The translations under genes were made by a program, and so were the position numbers. This document shows, piece after piece, positions 26,179 through 34,618 of a DNA stretch of 64,000 nt. Location: positions 62,001 to 126,000 of the forward strand of contig NZ_QDKL01000001.1 of the NCBI RefSeq assembly GCF_003346865.1, read 5' to 3'. The stretch comes from Halobacteriovorax vibrionivorans (GTDB taxonomy: Bacteria; Bdellovibrionota; Bacteriovoracia; Bacteriovoracales; Bacteriovoracaceae). Under the pieces are notes generated by a model. It did not search any database. It had not been told where the DNA came from and was given only the letters and a program-made list of their open reading frames with translations. Within the stretch, counting starts at the first letter, position 1; each line of letters begins with the position of its first letter.

Positions 26179-27336
26179 ATGAAAACATTAAAAATAACAA
26201 AAAGTTTAATTCTATCGACTCTTCTCATGGGGCAATTTGCCCAAGCAGATAAGCTTAATGATGAGATTTTTTTTCAAAAAGACATATATCAAACTGTCTA
26301 TGAAAGTGATTGTGAATGGCGCTATGAAGGTTGTGTCACAGTTGATGAAAATGAGTTAGATCTTCGCTCAAATGCCAAGCATATGCTTGATGAAATCTAT
26401 AGTTGTAAGAATACGGTACAAGGCTGTAGTGAAGAAGAACAAAAGAATATCGACAGAATGGAAGGAATTAAGGGGCGAATTGGAAACAAGGCCATTTATG
26501 GTGGAATGTCGCCACAAGAGTTCTCTAATTACCTTCGTAAATTTGATTCATCTAATAATAAGAAAGGATATTTCATCCCACTAGGTTTAAGTGATAAAGA
26601 GCTTCTAATGCTAGCAGCTTCCACTTCACTTGGACTTGTTATGTTTGGCTCTGACCAAGAAACAATGGACTTTGTCCAAGATCATAAGAATGGCTTTACT
26701 GAAAAACTCGTCTACCCAACAAATAATCACGACAAAATGATCCTTGGAGGAGCAGCCGCCGGATCATACTTTTTAGGTGTTGTTATAAAAGATGGAAAAC
26801 TTAAAAAGGCAGGACTCTACGTTTTAACGAGTCAAATTGCTACTCAGATTGTAACGGAAGCATTCAAGAGAGGCTTTGGGCGCCAAAGACCAAATGCTGA
26901 CCAGGGGCCATATGCTTTTGGAACAACTGGAAAGTCATTCTTTTCAGGTCATTCTTCAGGAGCTTGGTCATTTGCAACAGTTTTTGCAGAAATTTATAAA
27001 GATAATAAAGTCGTTCCATATTTAGCTTACGGTGTGGCCGCTCTAACTTCTTATGGCCGCCTACACGATAGAAAACACTGGCTATCAGATGTATTTGCAG
27101 GAGCGATTGCTGGACATCTAATAACAAAGCTTGTTATTAGAATGCACGAAGGCGATGATTCAAATGGTGGACTAATGGTCTTTCCTTCTTGGAATCGTGA
27201 AACAGGAACTTTCATGGTCAACTTTGAATGGAGACCTAGAAATAATACAAAAACTGAATTCAAATGTAAGAAATTACCTGAGGGAAAAGATAGAATTCGT
27301 GCTTGTATTTATGAAGCATTTTTAAGATCGCAATAA
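26179..27336 (+). CDS. PAP2-family phosphatase, exported
   Basis: This is a 385-residue protein with a signal peptide (residues 1-23). The C-terminal half is a PAP2 acid phosphatase domain with all three motifs: KRGFGRQRP (KX6RP), FSGHSSG (PSGH) and GRLHDRKHWLSD (SRX5HXXXD). The first position of motif 3 is Gly, not Ser. Family members remove phosphate from undecaprenyl pyrophosphate, phosphatidic acid, phosphatidylglycerophosphate or lipid A. The N-terminal 140 residues carry two CX(5-6)C-like pairs and are not recognised. It lies 19 bases before the next exported protein gene, probably in one operon. Confidence 0.88.
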   Translation: MKTLKITKSLILSTLLMGQFAQADKLNDEIFFQKDIYQTVYESDCEWRYEGCVTVDENELDLRSNAKHMLDEIYSCKNTVQGCSEEEQKNIDRMEGIKGRIGNKAIYGGMSPQEFSNYLRKFDSSNNKKGYFIPLGLSDKELLMLAASTSLGLVMFGSDQETMDFVQDHKNGFTEKLVYPTNNHDKMILGGAAAGSYFLGVVIKDGKLKKAGLYVLTSQIATQIVTEAFKRGFGRQRPNADQGPYAFGTTGKSFFSGHSSGAWSFATVFAEIYKDNKVVPYLAYGVAALTSYGRLHDRKHWLSDVFAGAIAGHLITKLVIRMHEGDDSNGGLMVFPSWNRETGTFMVNFEWRPRNNTKTEFKCKKLPEGKDRIRACIYEAFLRSQ

Positions 27337-27355
27337 AATAAAATTGGAGAAATCT

Positions 27356-28300
27356 ATGAAACTCAAATCCCTTGCACTTATTCTCTTAATAGGAGTTAGT
27401 GCACACTCTCAAGCAGCTCGTCTCTGGGCCTCAATCCCCTTTATAAGAGGAGCAGACCTGTGTGCATACAAACAAGCTTATTCTCAAACACGTTCTGAGT
27501 ATATGCGTGAAATGACAGGATTAGCATCTCAGCTAATGCAATCTGGAGCAAAGGGAGATGAAGCCTTGGATCTTCTTGTTACTTTCGATGCTCTATATGA
27601 CAAGAATGTGCGCCTTGCTACACAGTATAAGTATATGGATGTAACTCTAGAAAATACTCTTAAGGCATATTTCGATAGTTATTATCGTAATTTTCCGGTG
27701 GTTAATCGTAAACTAGAATTCGTCCATATGAATAATATTCGCTACATTATGGACTCTATAAATAATGGACAACGTCCAGGATGGATTCCAAATAATGCAG
27801 GAGCTTTAGTAGACTATATGGCATATGGATCTTATTCATATGCACCTAATTGCCGTGGCGGAATTCAGGTTACACTTACTCTAGTAAGTTCTGATGGGTC
27901 GACGAAAACATATCAAGGACAAGGACAACCGTCTGTTGTCATGTCTCAAATTGCCTCTACAATGTTTGAAGATTTTCAAAGAACAAAGTTTCCAGCAACG
28001 GTACAAATAGGACGTCGCAATCTTACAATTGTAGGAACACATAACGGATCAGTAGGTCGAGCGACTTCAATGAGACAAGCAGAAAGAGCCTGTGACAATA
28101 TTTATGCAAGACTTCCTAATGCAAATGAACTAGAAGCTATTGATGCTTATGGTGATTGGAATGGAGGTGTTTCAATTGGACAAACGGTTTGGGCCATTAG
28201 TGGTGGAAAAGTTTATCATCCAGGTCTTATGAATCCAACACCAGTAAGAAACCCATGGTCAGTAAATACTAAGGTGTATTCTTATTATTGTGTTCGCTAA
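27356..28300 (+). CDS. Exported protein with C-terminal Lcl/DUF1566-like segment
   Basis: This is a 314-residue protein with signal peptide MKLKSLALILLIGVSAHSQA. The middle is helical. The last 80 residues run from a paired cysteine through ARLPNANELEAIDAYGDW to a WAISGG strand and a final YYCVR, resembling the Lcl C-terminal/DUF1566 or formylglycine-type C-lectin fold seen in exported adhesins. The frame extends to a TTG at 27344, but the ATG at 27356 has GGAG 6 bases upstream. It is probably co-transcribed with the PAP2 phosphatase. Its stop overlaps that of the facing acetyltransferase gene by 4 bases. Function unknown. Confidence 0.65.
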   Translation: MKLKSLALILLIGVSAHSQAARLWASIPFIRGADLCAYKQAYSQTRSEYMREMTGLASQLMQSGAKGDEALDLLVTFDALYDKNVRLATQYKYMDVTLENTLKAYFDSYYRNFPVVNRKLEFVHMNNIRYIMDSINNGQRPGWIPNNAGALVDYMAYGSYSYAPNCRGGIQVTLTLVSSDGSTKTYQGQGQPSVVMSQIASTMFEDFQRTKFPATVQIGRRNLTIVGTHNGSVGRATSMRQAERACDNIYARLPNANELEAIDAYGDWNGGVSIGQTVWAISGGKVYHPGLMNPTPVRNPWSVNTKVYSYYCVR

Positions 28301-28863
28301 ATTTTAAATAACTTCTTAATATCTGCGTCGGGCCTAATCTGTCCGGCGCGATAATCCATGACCTTTTTTCTCTTCTCATTAAAATAGTGGTGTAAATGTA
28401 TCAAGACACCAAACTTATCATCTAGCTCCATTTTTGAAATTAAAAAGCCAGCTTTAAGTTTAGGTATAATAACAGAATTATTCGTAGCACAGTGGCGAGA
28501 ATAGACCATTTGAAATCCTTCCGCTTCTAGAATGGCCAGACACTTGTCTAAAATGGCCCCATAAATACCTTGTCTTCGATATTGTGGAAGTACTGCTGAA
28601 TTACACATATAAAATGTTGTACTACTTTCTTGATATCCCCAACTCCAGCCAAGGAAGTTCCCCTCTTTATCAAAGGCGGCCAAACATAACTTAAAAGGTT
28701 CTCCTAAATTTTCTTGGAGTCTTTTTACATTTGAAAGTTCTGTTTCTGAAAGAATATCCCATAGTACATAACTATGATCATCTTCAAAAACATCGTTCTT
28801 ATACTTATAATAGTATTTATTAAAGTCTTGCGAATTTAAGATTTGAATATCTATTTCTTTCAT
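28297..28863 (-). CDS. GNAT-family N-acetyltransferase
   Basis: This 188-residue protein has a GNAT fold. The acetyl-CoA pyrophosphate loop is QYRRQGIYGAILDK, preceded by the strand FYMCNSAVLP and followed by a helix and strand (LEAEGFQMVYSRH) and a late NSVIIPKLKAGF segment. The substrate cannot be inferred. It is cytoplasmic and monocistronic, and converges on the exported-protein gene with overlapping stops. Confidence 0.87.
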   Translation of the reverse strand: MKEIDIQILNSQDFNKYYYKYKNDVFEDDHSYVLWDILSETELSNVKRLQENLGEPFKLCLAAFDKEGNFLGWSWGYQESSTTFYMCNSAVLPQYRRQGIYGAILDKCLAILEAEGFQMVYSRHCATNNSVIIPKLKAGFLISKMELDDKFGVLIHLHHYFNEKRKKVMDYRAGQIRPDADIKKLFKI

Positions 28864-28910
28864 AGAAATAGTTTAGCTCTTAGAAATAAAAGGACAAGTT
28901 AAAAAAGAGA

Positions 28911-28934
28911 AGGTGGCCAAGTGTTATGGCCACC
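28911..28934 (-). terminator. Hairpin terminator
   Basis: An inverted repeat around GGTGGCCA/TGGCCACC with a 7-base loop is followed on the minus strand by TTCTCTTTTTT. It terminates the OmpW-family gene. Confidence 0.78.
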
Positions 28935-28944
28935 CTTCAAGAAA

Positions 28945-29538
28945 CTAGAATCTAAAACCAATACCGATCCCTACAAGTAAAGGGTCGATATCAACTTCAG
29001 CATTCACAACACCAGATCCTGTATCAACAGTTGCATCAGCTTGTAAGTAAAGCTTTTTCACATCAAGGTTGAGATATAAATTCTGAGCAACTTTGATATC
29101 AGTTCCTAGTTGTAAGGCATATCCAAATGCATCATCATACTTTGTCGAGACCATATCTCCCGGTACCTCTCCATAAAAGATTGTATAGTTGATACCAGCA
29201 CCTACATATGGTTTGAAGTCTCCAAATTCCATATGGTATTGCGCTAATAAAGTTGGAGGTAGTAAAGAAACGCTACCAAGGCTTCCTGTTCCATTGAGGT
29301 TTACATCATGAGTTGCTGTTGCAAGAATTAACTCAAGTGCAAAGTTTTGATTGAAGAAGTAAGAGAAGTCGATCTCTGGAACTGATTCATTATTAATTGC
29401 AATATTACCACCGATATTGTCTGAAACATCAGGGGTTACGCTTAAGGCCCTTACACGAACCATTGAATTTCCTTCTGCAAATGAGAAAGAACTAAACATT
29501 AGAAAAAGTAAAATTGAAACGATTGATGTTTTTTTCAC
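28945..29538 (-). CDS. ompW: OmpW-family outer membrane protein
   Basis: This is a 197-residue eight-stranded outer membrane barrel. After the signal peptide (cleavage near SFA-EGN) the OmpW pattern appears: VRVRALSVTPD, NQNFALELILATATH, LPPTLLAQYH, FKPYVGAGINYTIFYGE and the terminal GIGIGFRF ending in Phe, the BAM signal. The GTG at 29538 is chosen because AAGGAG lies 5 bases upstream; an ATG at 29577 would add 13 residues ahead of the signal peptide. OmpW proteins form narrow hydrophobic channels. The gene is monocistronic. Confidence 0.88.
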   Translation of the reverse strand: MKKTSIVSILLFLMFSSFSFAEGNSMVRVRALSVTPDVSDNIGGNIAINNESVPEIDFSYFFNQNFALELILATATHDVNLNGTGSLGSVSLLPPTLLAQYHMEFGDFKPYVGAGINYTIFYGEVPGDMVSTKYDDAFGYALQLGTDIKVAQNLYLNLDVKKLYLQADATVDTGSGVVNAEVDIDPLLVGIGIGFRF

Positions 29539-29621
29539 AAAAACTCCTTTGAAATTTCTATGAATTAAAAATATCAAAGGAGATTTTAAAATATTATGAG
29601 TTAAATCAGAGTAATAAAAAA

Positions 29622-29640
29622 AAGCCTACAAAGTAGGCTT
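29622..29640. terminator. Bidirectional hairpin terminator
   Basis: An 8-bp stem (AAGCCTAC/GTAGGCTT) with AAA loop is followed by eight T on the minus strand. It terminates the 151-residue secreted-protein gene. Confidence 0.85.
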
Positions 29641-29649
29641 AATTTTATT

Positions 29650-30105
29650 TTAGTAGTGGAATCCCCACTTTTTCATAAAGTCATGGTCGCTTTCATCAAA
29701 GAATGGCCACCAACCTTGTGAGCCTAAGTGCTCACCTGTTTCGAAATCAATAGTGTGGTTAATCCAACCAGTTGGCTCTGGGCCAACGAAACGACGAAGA
29801 ACAATTCTACCATCTACAATGTAGTCTGAACGATGGTAAGTAACAGTAAAAACTGAGCCATCATCTTTCTTTCTAAAAAATCTAATAACTTCACGATCTG
29901 TTAAGTCATCACTAAGAAGCCACATAACAGTTGTATCACCAAAGTCTTTGGCCTTATACCAACCACCAACTAGGTAATCGTGTTCCATATTTGATACCAT
30001 TGAGCGAAACTCTTGGTATTCATTCATAAGAGTCTTAGCGTCTGGATTACTATAACCAAATACTAAAGCAGGCAACATTGCCAGCATCAAAACGAGTGAT
30101 TTCAT
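29650..30105 (-). CDS. Secreted protein of unknown function
   Basis: This is a 151-residue protein with a signal peptide (residues 1-16, cleavage before YSNPD). The mature part has no cysteine, and is rich in Trp and Asp (VGGWYKAKDFGDTTVMWLL, WWPFFDESDHDF), resembling small lipocalin-like or beta-barrel binding proteins in composition only. No family was recognised. AAGGAG precedes the ATG. It is monocistronic. Confidence 0.62.
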   Translation of the reverse strand: MKSLVLMLAMLPALVFGYSNPDAKTLMNEYQEFRSMVSNMEHDYLVGGWYKAKDFGDTTVMWLLSDDLTDREVIRFFRKKDDGSVFTVTYHRSDYIVDGRIVLRRFVGPEPTGWINHTIDFETGEHLGSQGWWPFFDESDHDFMKKWGFHY

Positions 30106-30256
30106 TTAATTCTCCTTTAAATTAGCGAAAGACATATTCGCAATAAAAACCATCGATGACAAGATTTTGCAAGTTAAGAAAAGTCAAAAAGTCAGAATCC
30201 TCCCCTCCTAATAGAAAACAACAAGGTGCAATATAGAGATATACAAAGGGGAATAT

Positions 30257-30481
30257 ATGAAGAATTTAAAAGCTAGAATGATACTTAATGAATTAGAGAA
30301 GCTAATCACAGAATTAGAAGAGGCTCAAGCTACTGAAATTACGTCTAAAAAAATGGATAGAGGAAACGAATTTGATGATTATCTAGCAATGATGTTAGGC
30401 TCCAGCGACTCTCTTACCTCATTTGAAACAATCCAATTTTCTAATTCTAGGCCAACTAAAAAGAAGTTACGTGTGATCTAG
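30257..30481 (+). CDS. Small hypothetical protein upstream of OsmC-YcaO gene
   Basis: This is a 74-residue protein with no cysteine and no signal peptide. The first 30 residues form an amphipathic, coiled-coil-prone helix (ARMILNELEKLITELEEA). The second half is Ser/Thr-rich and ends in a basic tail (TKKKLRVI). GGGGA precedes the ATG. It ends 65 bases before the OsmC-YcaO gene on the same strand. It could be a regulator, an antitoxin-like protein or a YcaO substrate; none can be shown. Confidence 0.55.
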   Translation: MKNLKARMILNELEKLITELEEAQATEITSKKMDRGNEFDDYLAMMLGSSDSLTSFETIQFSNSRPTKKKLRVI

Positions 30482-30546
30482 GGTAAAACTTATAGGAATG
30501 AGGGGAAATAGCTGTAAATCACCTTAAATACTGCTATATCTGCCTT

Positions 30547-32721
30547 ATGCAAGTAAACGTAAGATACCTCGATAATTTAAAAATTGAAGCCAGTTTCGAT
30601 GATTTTAAAATCATCTCTGATCAGCCTGTGCGCTACAAGGGAGATGGTACAGCACCTGGCCCTTATGACTATTTTCTGGCCTCTTCGGCCATGTGTGCAG
30701 CTTATTTTGCAAAGGTCTATTGTAAAAGCAGAGATATCCCTACAGAGGATATTCGCATAAGTCAGCAAAATATAGTGGACCCTGATAATCGCTACAAGCA
30801 ATCATTTGTTATACATGCCGAGCTTCCTGCTTCAATATCTGAAAAAGATAAGAAAGGGATTCTTGCTTCAATGAATCGATGTACTGTTAAGCGAGTTATT
30901 CAAAATGAAATTGATTTTAAGATAGAAGCAAAAGAAATACTTGGTAACGATGTCAAACTTGACTACGAAGTAAATGAAACCAAGACGATGATTCCAGGTA
31001 AAGATTGTTCTTTAGAAGAAACAATAAAGAATATGACAGGACTTCTAGCAAACCTGGGAATTCAAATTGAAATTGCATCATGGAGAAACCAAGTTCCTCA
31101 TGTTTGGTCAGTTCACATTCGCGATGCTGACTCTCCGATGTGTTTTACAAATGGAAAAGGTGCCACAAAAGATGCGGCCCTTGCTTCTGCTCTAGGTGAA
31201 TATCTAGAGCGTATTAGCACGAATTATTTCTACAGCGATTATTATCTTGGTGAGGATATCGCTAATGCAGAATTTGTTCATTACCCAAATGAAAAATGGT
31301 TTAAGATTCCAAACAATGAATCTATTCCGTCTGGATTAATGGATGAAACTCTTCTTAATGCTTACGATAACGGTGGCGAGCTTAGGGCCTCAAATTTAAT
31401 TGATACAAATTCAGGAAATAAAGAGCGTGGAATCTGTGCACTACCTTTTGAGCGTCATTCTGATGGCCAAACGGTATACATACCTGCCAACCTCATTGCA
31501 AACTTATTTGTAAGTAATGGAATGAGTGCTGGGAATACAAAATATGAAGCTCGTGTGCAATGTCTTTCAGAAATTTTTGAAAGAGCTGTAAAAAATCAAA
31601 TTATTACAGAAGAGATCACACTACCGGATGTTCCAAAAAGTGTTTTAGAAAAGTATCCAACAATACTAGAAGGGATTAACAAACTTGAAGAAGCTGGTTT
31701 TCCAATTGTTGTAAAAGATGCTTCTTTAGGTGGTAAGTTTCCCGTTATGTGTGTGACTCTCATGAATCCAAGAAATGGAGGTGTATTTGCATCCTTTGGT
31801 GCTCACCCACGTTTTGAAGTGGCACTTGAAAGAAGCCTGACAGAGCTTTTACAAGGTCGAAGCTTTGAAGGGATGAATGACACATTCCCTCCAACATTTA
31901 ATGAATTTGCTATTCGTGAACACAATAATATTGTTGATCATTTTATTGATTCAACAGGAGTTATCTCTTGGCGCTTCTTTGGTGCTAGGCCACAATACGA
32001 ATTTAATGAATGGAACTTTTCTGGTTCGACTCAAGAAGAATACCAATATCTAATGGGAATCTTAGAAGAGCTAGGTAAAGAAGTTTATATAGCAGATTAT
32101 AACGAGCTAGGAGCAAGTGCTTGTCGTATTCTTGTTCCAGAATACTCAGAAATTTATCAACCAGAAGATCTAATTTGGGACAACCATAATCAAGCACTAG
32201 ACTTCAGAGAAGATATTTTAAATCTCCATTCTTTAAACAATGAAGACCTAAGTTCACTAATTGAACGACTTGAAGACAGTGAGCTTGATAATTACATGCC
32301 AATTTCTGAGTTAATTGGAGTTGCATTTGATGAAAGTACTGTATGGGGACAATTAGTTATTGGAGAACTCAAGGCACTTGGTTATCTTGCTCTACAAAAT
32401 TATGAAGAAGCTAAGCATCTCGTCGAAATGCTTGGTACATTCAACGATAATACAATAGAAAGAAGACGCTTTTATCAGGCACTCAATAATGCACTTGATA
32501 TAGAACTGGCAGATGATCTTGAAATAGCGGATTATCTTGAAAGCTTCACTAAGATGTATGGGGCCGAATTAATGGAGCGAGTAACTAAGACATTAACCCT
32601 AGAGAATCGCTTTGATGGCCTAACTCAGACAAATTCTAGTCTTATAGGTATTGATAAGCATCTAAAGTTAATTGAAAGTTATAAAAAGCTACAAATGGCA
32701 CGCCACAACTTTTTTAAATAA
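30547..32721 (+). CDS. OsmC-YcaO fusion protein
   Basis: This is a 724-residue fusion. Residues 1-135 form an OsmC-like domain with its two cysteines (AMCAAYFAKVYC and MNRCTVKRVI). Residues 165-560 form a YcaO ATP-binding domain (GKGATKDAALASALGEYLERIS and EARVQCLSEIFERAVK carry the nucleotide and Mg-binding acids). The C-terminal 150 residues are helical and TPR-like, as in E. coli YcaO. YcaO domains activate amides with ATP. This branch is linked to RimO-dependent methylthiolation of ribosomal protein S12 in E. coli rather than to peptide natural products. The OsmC part suggests peroxide or sulfur handling. The start at 30547 lacks a strong ribosome binding site. Confidence 0.9.
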   Translation: MQVNVRYLDNLKIEASFDDFKIISDQPVRYKGDGTAPGPYDYFLASSAMCAAYFAKVYCKSRDIPTEDIRISQQNIVDPDNRYKQSFVIHAELPASISEKDKKGILASMNRCTVKRVIQNEIDFKIEAKEILGNDVKLDYEVNETKTMIPGKDCSLEETIKNMTGLLANLGIQIEIASWRNQVPHVWSVHIRDADSPMCFTNGKGATKDAALASALGEYLERISTNYFYSDYYLGEDIANAEFVHYPNEKWFKIPNNESIPSGLMDETLLNAYDNGGELRASNLIDTNSGNKERGICALPFERHSDGQTVYIPANLIANLFVSNGMSAGNTKYEARVQCLSEIFERAVKNQIITEEITLPDVPKSVLEKYPTILEGINKLEEAGFPIVVKDASLGGKFPVMCVTLMNPRNGGVFASFGAHPRFEVALERSLTELLQGRSFEGMNDTFPPTFNEFAIREHNNIVDHFIDSTGVISWRFFGARPQYEFNEWNFSGSTQEEYQYLMGILEELGKEVYIADYNELGASACRILVPEYSEIYQPEDLIWDNHNQALDFREDILNLHSLNNEDLSSLIERLEDSELDNYMPISELIGVAFDESTVWGQLVIGELKALGYLALQNYEEAKHLVEMLGTFNDNTIERRRFYQALNNALDIELADDLEIADYLESFTKMYGAELMERVTKTLTLENRFDGLTQTNSSLIGIDKHLKLIESYKKLQMARHNFFK

Positions 32722-32766
32722 ATCTTTATGGTAACCTCTATTAGTTAAAACTATGGAGGTTATCAC

Positions 32767-33312
32767 ATGAGTACAAATATAAATGAAATTAAATTTAAAG
32801 ATGGAAAAGGCCTAGATAAAACAATTAAGGACTTTGATGCTAAGGCATATCTTGTAGTTAATGTTGCTTCAAAATGTGGACTTACACCACAATACGAAGG
32901 GCTACAAAAACTATATTCTGAATACAAAGATAAAGGACTTGAAATTCTTGCTTTTCCGGCAAATGAGTTCTTACAACAAGAGCCAGGTACTAATGAAGAA
33001 ATTCAAAACTTTTGTTCAATGGAGTACAACGTAACATTTCCTGTGAATGAAAAGATTGTTGTTAAAGGAGAAGGTCAACACCCACTCTATCAAGCTTTAA
33101 CAGAAGGGAAAAAAGAGGCAGTAAGAAATGACAAACCAGACTTTGAGCAATTACTTACAAGCAAAGGTCTAATCTCAGGACAAGCTCATGATATACATTG
33201 GAACTTTGAAAAGTTCCTTTTAAACGAAAATGGAGAAATTGTTGAAAGGTACTTTCCTGACATTGATCCAAGAGATGAAAAAATCACTTCAAAAATCAAA
33301 GAACTTATTTAA
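32767..33312 (+). CDS. Glutathione peroxidase family protein (BtuE-like)
   Basis: This is a 181-residue thiol peroxidase of the glutathione peroxidase family, closest in layout to BtuE. The peroxidatic cysteine is C37 in ASKCGLTPQY, encoded by an ordinary TGT codon. The WNF triad strand is present (HWNFEKFLL). The usual FPCNQF segment is FPANEF here, so the catalytic Gln is E67. That change is unusual and may alter pKa or substrate. It should reduce peroxides with thioredoxin or glutathione in the cytoplasm. TGGAGG precedes the ATG. A terminator follows. Confidence 0.92.
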   Translation: MSTNINEIKFKDGKGLDKTIKDFDAKAYLVVNVASKCGLTPQYEGLQKLYSEYKDKGLEILAFPANEFLQQEPGTNEEIQNFCSMEYNVTFPVNEKIVVKGEGQHPLYQALTEGKKEAVRNDKPDFEQLLTSKGLISGQAHDIHWNFEKFLLNENGEIVERYFPDIDPRDEKITSKIKELI

Positions 33313-33318
33313 TAAGAA

Positions 33319-33341
33319 AGGACCTGCTTTAGGCAGGTCCT
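33319..33341. terminator. Bidirectional hairpin terminator
   Basis: A perfect 9-bp stem (AGGACCTGC/GCAGGTCCT) with a TTTAG loop lies between the peroxidase gene and the convergent secreted-protein gene. The T-tracts are short on both sides. Confidence 0.8.
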
Positions 33342-33348
33342 ATATTTA

Positions 33349-33729
33349 TTACCAATCTAGTGAACTTCTATCACAAGTTACAATATAGCCTGTAGTCCCA
33401 ACTTGATGAGTCGGCCCAAAAATAATCTGTACTCCGTTAAAGTCTTGTTGTGAAGAAACCTGAATCCCTTGATCTTTATAATTTGTTGTAAAAGATGCTT
33501 GTGAACCAGAAGCTTTATCGACAAGAGCAACTTTAAACTCAATATTATCTACAACAGTACTCATTAGATTGTAACGACTAGAATTGTCTCTTTTCATTTC
33601 AAATTCCTCACCAAAAACAGTGTCATCTGAGTACTTTGAAACATTACAAGTGTAATCTGGAAAATCAACATTTGAAGCAAATGCAGAATAAGAAATTAAA
33701 GTGGCAATTAAAATTAGAATGTTTTTCAT
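33349..33729 (-). CDS. Small secreted protein of unknown function
   Basis: This is a 126-residue protein with a signal peptide (residues 1-18, cleavage before SNVD). Two cysteines (YTC near the mature N-terminus, VTC near the C-terminus) probably pair. Beta-rich; no family recognised. It is monocistronic, with TAGGGGGATAT before the ATG and a shared terminator after the stop. Confidence 0.62.
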   Translation of the reverse strand: MKNILILIATLISYSAFASNVDFPDYTCNVSKYSDDTVFGEEFEMKRDNSSRYNLMSTVVDNIEFKVALVDKASGSQASFTTNYKDQGIQVSSQQDFNGVQIIFGPTHQVGTTGYIVTCDRSSLDW

Positions 33730-33900
33730 ATATCCCCCTAGTTAAGATGAAATTAAATCATCATTAAGATTAATTTTTATTTTTTCTTGGGGAGTAATTG
33801 TTGAGAGTCATTTATATCAAGAATTAGATTAATTAGTAGATATCAAGTATATTTTATAGAGCACTGTTAAGTTTTTGATCAAAAAAAAAGTGAGTTAATA

Positions 33901-34212
33901 ATGAAAAAACTAGTATTTTTTGTTCCTGTAGATGACGCACAAGAAGTAAAAGAGGCCATCTTTAATGCCGGTGCTGGAACCATTGGCAACTATGACAAAT
34001 GTTCATTTGAGACAGAAGGTATCGGTCAATTTCGTCCAAATAATCAAGCAAATCCCCATATTGGCGAATCCGGAATTATTGAAAAAGTAAGAGAACTTAA
34101 GGTGGAAACGATTTGTCCTGATGATAAAGTTAAAGAAGTAATTAAGGCGTTAAGAACGGCCCATCCCTATGAGGAGCCAGCAATCGACCTTTATGAACTA
34201 GTAAATTTTTAG
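33901..34212 (+). CDS. Stand-alone NIF3-like (YqfO insert) domain protein
   Basis: This 103-residue protein corresponds to the CutA1-like domain inserted in YqfO/NIF3 proteins. The core has KKLVFFVPVDDAQEVKEAIFNAGAG at the N-terminus, a central GQFRPNNQANPHIG segment and the closing HPYEEPAIDLYEL. Stand-alone copies are common and usually form trimers. They are annotated as NIF3 family although the metal-binding NIF3 core is absent. Function unknown, perhaps small-molecule or metal binding. The next gene begins 8 bases downstream, giving a two-gene operon with pterin dehydratase. Confidence 0.85.
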   Translation: MKKLVFFVPVDDAQEVKEAIFNAGAGTIGNYDKCSFETEGIGQFRPNNQANPHIGESGIIEKVRELKVETICPDDKVKEVIKALRTAHPYEEPAIDLYELVNF

Positions 34213-34220
34213 GAGGAAAT

Positions 34221-34568
34221 ATGACTTCATTGAAAGAGAAAACATGTATACCTTGCCAAGGAGGAGTACCTCCCTTGCCTCTTGAGGAAAAACTAAGCCT
34301 TAAAGAGCAAATCGACAAACGTTGGAGCTTCACTAATGATAAAACAAGGCTGTCTCTTGAAGTTGATTGCGAAAAGTTTGACCAACCAATGAAAATTGCA
34401 AATGAAATCGCAAAGGTTGCAGATGAGCAATGGCACCATCCTGATCTACACGTAAGCTTTGGTAAGCTGAAAGTTGATCTTTGGACACATAAAATTGATG
34501 ACTTAGTGGAAAGTGATTTTATATTTGCAGCAAAAGTGGACGATATCTTAAAGTCTAATAATCTATAA
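34221..34568 (+). CDS. phhB: 4a-hydroxytetrahydrobiopterin dehydratase
   Basis: This is a 115-residue pterin-4a-carbinolamine dehydratase. The signature EQWHHPDLHVSFGKLKVDLW carries the catalytic histidines, followed by THKIDDLVESDFIFAAKVD. It dehydrates 4a-hydroxytetrahydrobiopterin to recycle the cofactor of aromatic amino acid hydroxylases; in bacteria without these it may act on other pterins, for example with molybdopterin. The N-terminus has a CIPCQGG pair that could bind metal. An AGGAGGAA ribosome binding site overlaps the end of the NIF3-like gene's spacer. Confidence 0.92.
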   Translation: MTSLKEKTCIPCQGGVPPLPLEEKLSLKEQIDKRWSFTNDKTRLSLEVDCEKFDQPMKIANEIAKVADEQWHHPDLHVSFGKLKVDLWTHKIDDLVESDFIFAAKVDDILKSNNL

Positions 34569-34618
34569 AAAATTCAAAACATCTATTATTTAGGGAGAAG
34601 TATAGCTATAAGTAAGAC

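Noticed and set aside
30547..32721. Peptide natural-product cluster around YcaO
   Set aside because: The OsmC-YcaO fusion belongs to the YcaO branch without linked peptide-modification partners, and no dehydrogenase, protease or transporter gene lies nearby.
32767..33312. Selenocysteine in the peroxidase
   Set aside because: The active-site codon is TGT, an ordinary cysteine codon.
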